Source: Flavobacteriales bacterium (lineage in GTDB: Bacteria > Bacteroidota > Bacteroidia > Flavobacteriales_E > Vicingaceae). Taken from it: a stretch of 64,000 nt of DNA. The number at the start of each line of letters is the position of its first letter. Position 1 is the first letter of the stretch. The DNA is taken from NCBI GenBank assembly GCA_026196775.1, contig JAPHUD010000007.1, positions 124,001 to 188,000 on the forward strand, read 5' to 3'. The notes below the pieces were generated by a model, which was not told the DNA's origin, did not search any database, and was given only the letters and a program-made list of their open reading frames with translations. This document shows positions 62,105-64,000 of the stretch, one piece after another. Both the position numbers and the translations under genes were made by a program.

Positions 62105-62920
62105 CTAAAACCCTATAAAACCTTCTCTAAAAGAGCGTGTTTCAAGTAAATTACGATAATCTGCTATTATTCGGGTAATATACTTCCCTTCTTTATCAAA
62201 AATTAATTTTGTAAAATAAGAACTGGCTGCACTTCCTCCATACATATATAAATAAATATATTCTCCGTTTAACGAAGAATAAAGCTCTATTTGACGTTTA
62301 GAATATTCTCCTTCACATGTGTAAAAATCAAATAAATCGTTATATACCTCCTTTGGAATTGTTTGTTTATTTCCATTAAGGATTATCTCAATGCTTTTTA
62401 TTTCTTCATAAGGTAAAGGCATTTCATCTTCTTTATAAGGAATTTTTCCGTTAGTAATACTATAACAAAAATCTGCTCCATAAGGATTTTTTCCGTTTAT
62501 AAGTCGACAACCATACCCCTCCTTTTCTACTAATGTGATTTGATTAGCAACTTCATCAAATTTCCCCAAACTTATTTTAAAATGAATTTTTCCAAGTCCT
62601 TTTAAACTATCCTGAAACACAACCTGTGTTGTATCGCATAATTTTCTTTTTATTTGTGGTAATAAATTTCTGTTAGAAATGAATTTTAAATGACTGCTAT
62701 CTTTTTTAATCATGGCTTGTACTATAGCCAAATTAGCATTGGTAGTATAATACATCCTTACATCCTCATATACTTTGAGCATTTCAAAATAAGTAGTGTC
62801 AATTGATTTTAAATGTATCCTGTATTCTTCTTGCTTTTGCCCATAAGAAAGCATCGATATTAGTAAGCTAAATAACGATACTAGTATTATTTTTAATATT
62901 GATCCATTTATTTTAATCAT
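62105..62920 (-). CDS. Exported protein of unknown function
   Basis: Protein of 271 aa with a signal peptide (MIKINGSILKIILVSLFSLLISMLSYGQ). The mature part is a mix of helices and strands with four or five Cys (CDTTQ, YGCRL, ADFCYS, FYTCEGE), which may form disulfide bonds in the periplasm. I recognise no family. It follows tspO by 12 bases and is probably last in the operon DUF4139-tspO-this gene. Its codon use matches the neighbours. Confidence 0.65.
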   Translation of the reverse strand: MIKINGSILKIILVSLFSLLISMLSYGQKQEEYRIHLKSIDTTYFEMLKVYEDVRMYYTTNANLAIVQAMIKKDSSHLKFISNRNLLPQIKRKLCDTTQVVFQDSLKGLGKIHFKISLGKFDEVANQITLVEKEGYGCRLINGKNPYGADFCYSITNGKIPYKEDEMPLPYEEIKSIEIILNGNKQTIPKEVYNDLFDFYTCEGEYSKRQIELYSSLNGEYIYLYMYGGSAASSYFTKLIFDKEGKYITRIIADYRNLLETRSFREGFIGF

Positions 62921-62932
62921 AGTATTTTAGAT

Positions 62933-63391
62933 TCAATTCCTAACCAATATATAAGCATTAAGTGATGTCGCTACGAGGAGCCAAATAAAATAAGGTAACA
63001 CCAACAGTGTTTTTACTTTTAACTGAGGGAGATAAGCAAAGAAGAAATAACCCATCAATACCGTAAGTAAGACAATGATAAATAATCCGAATGCAACTTG
63101 ATGGTATTTAAAAAAGACTGGGTTCCAAGATACATTCAATATCCATTGTATCACAAATAAAACTATTAGTAGGTTTCTGTTTTCGTTGAGTTGCCATACG
63201 TACGCCATGAAAACGGCAAAACAAATCATTATGGTTGTCCATGCAAAGCCAAAAAACCAACCCGGAGGTGTCCAAGGTGCTTTATTTAAGTTTTGATACC
63301 AATCGGCAGTAACCGCAGTGCTTGTAAAGTAACTACCAATGCCTAATGCAGCAAAGTTGATAACTAAAAAGATGATTATTTTTAGGAACAT
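62933..63391 (-). CDS. tspO: TspO/MBR family protein
   Basis: Membrane protein of 152 aa with five helices, from the ATG at 63391. WYQNLNKAPWTPPGWFFGFAW near 40-60 and WILNVSWNPVFFKYHQVAFGL near 98-118 are the family signatures. TspO binds tryptophan-rich ligands and porphyrins and is linked to stress and tetrapyrrole control. The longer frame to 63475 overlaps the DUF4139 gene and is not needed. It starts 4 bases after that gene's stop. Confidence 0.93.
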   Translation of the reverse strand: MFLKIIIFLVINFAALGIGSYFTSTAVTADWYQNLNKAPWTPPGWFFGFAWTTIMICFAVFMAYVWQLNENRNLLIVLFVIQWILNVSWNPVFFKYHQVAFGLFIIVLLTVLMGYFFFAYLPQLKVKTLLVLPYFIWLLVATSLNAYILVRN

Positions 63392-63395
63392 ATTA

Positions 63396-64000
63396 TTAAA
63401 AACTAGGACAACTAATAGTTCTAAACCTTGCAGAACTTCGTTTTGAGAAACTAAAACTACCCCCCTCGTATTCAACGGTATAAATCAACTGCTTTTTTAC
63501 AAGTTTACCCGGGGATAGGTTAATTTTCCAACTAATCTCTCCTTGTTCTTCATCATGAACACCTTCTGATAATTGTTCTAAAATAACATTAGTTGTTTTT
63601 GTTTGAGATATAGGTACTTGTTCAAAAAACTCAATAGTAACATCATGTTGGTTGTTGTTTTTTAGTTGAAATTCGTAAGCAAAAGTTATTTTCTTCTTTT
63701 TGCCAAATGTTACTTCTTTAGCATATTTCTTGTTTTCAATCTCCGCTCTTTTAAAATAAATACTATTATCTTTACCAACAGAAAGCAACAATGTATCAGA
63801 AAAATCGCTAAACTTTAATATGGTTTTACCTACAGAATTTTTATTATACGTAACATTTGCAACACCATCTACTAAACCTAATGTATCCCATTCAGCAACT
63901 TTTGCAACAAGATAAACTTCATTATCTAAGCTAGGATAAGCATAAAATGAATATTCGGCAGGCAATGAAATATTCATGATTGGAAAAGAAAAAACCGTGC
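63396..64000 (-). CDS. DUF4139 (mucoidy inhibitor MuiA-like) protein, C-terminal part, cut by the window edge
   Basis: The visible 201 codons match the end of DUF4139-domain proteins: LPAEYSFYAYPSLDNEVYLV, AEWDTLGLVDGVANVTYN, SVGKDNSIYFKR and FAYEFQLKNNNQHDVTIEF. The frame is open to the window end, so the real start lies outside; the Met at 63977 is internal. Full proteins are about 550-650 aa, exported, with a DUF4140 N-terminal domain. Role unknown. It precedes tspO by 4 bases. Confidence 0.8.
   Translation of the reverse strand, partial: TVFSFPIMNISLPAEYSFYAYPSLDNEVYLVAKVAEWDTLGLVDGVANVTYNKNSVGKTILKFSDFSDTLLLSVGKDNSIYFKRAEIENKKYAKEVTFGKKKKITFAYEFQLKNNNQHDVTIEFFEQVPISQTKTTNVILEQLSEGVHDEEQGEISWKINLSPGKLVKKQLIYTVEYEGGSFSFSKRSSARFRTISCPSF

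Overview
The window reads as chromosomal DNA of an AT-rich member of the Bacteroidota, most likely the order Flavobacteriales. Evidence: promoters of the Bacteroidota type (TTG, about 19-21 bases, TAnnTTTG) before rplS, rpmH, glmM and others; a subtilisin with a type IX secretion C-terminal domain; the type IX component PorT beside ubiE; BshC of bacillithiol synthesis; a DNA polymerase III alpha subunit with its own N-terminal exonuclease; a long NusB; and families largely confined to the phylum (DUF6702, DUF4834). Genus-level placement is not possible from this alone. I see no rRNA, tRNA, CRISPR array, insertion sequence or prophage.

Layout. 0-16 kb: dnaE, trxA, nusB, leucine dehydrogenase, an ABC exporter, a small lipoprotein gene with a nonsense codon, DUF2237, rplS, mutS, an M28 peptidase and meaB. 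16-30 kb: YigZ protein, the alaS-DUF6702-M1 peptidase operon, an M23 peptidase, a TRIC-type channel, rpmH (too short for most ORF callers), carB without its allosteric domain, DUF4834, a lipoprotein with a Pmp3 domain, and the operon DUF4197-NUDIX-queuosine precursor transporter. 30-37 kb: a methyltransferase and the T9SS subtilisin, then the operon TPR protein-ribH-rRNA methyltransferase. 37-39.1 kb is the only clearly accessory stretch: repeat fragments, a secreted YD-like protein with its own good promoter, and a small pseudogene between two direct repeats. 39-58 kb: TIGR00266 protein, xthA-rarA, a small exported protein with PadR and PspC genes, porT-ubiE-rfaE1, a sugar kinase, tsaC, transaldolase, cysteine desulfurase, glmM, bshC, rimO, tyrS and an exported nuclease.

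The most unusual locus is 58138-61036 on the minus strand, four genes with no gaps: a ribulose-phosphate 3-epimerase-like domain fused to a KdsD-type pair of CBS domains; a DAHP-synthase-family enzyme; a KdsC-type phosphatase with an extra N-terminal 65 residues; and a DUF3820 protein. It copies the logic of the Kdo pathway (make a sugar phosphate, condense with PEP, dephosphorylate) but with different first and second enzymes. I propose it as a candidate undescribed ulosonic acid (or regulated DAHP) module. The window ends inside a DUF4139 gene that is followed by tspO and an unrecognised exported protein.

Several longest reading frames begin inside or upstream of a -7 promoter box, so starts were moved inward for rplS, glmM, rimO, tyrS, the TPR protein and the DUF4197 protein. 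Short palindromic and simple-sequence repeat fragments lie in many gaps between genes.
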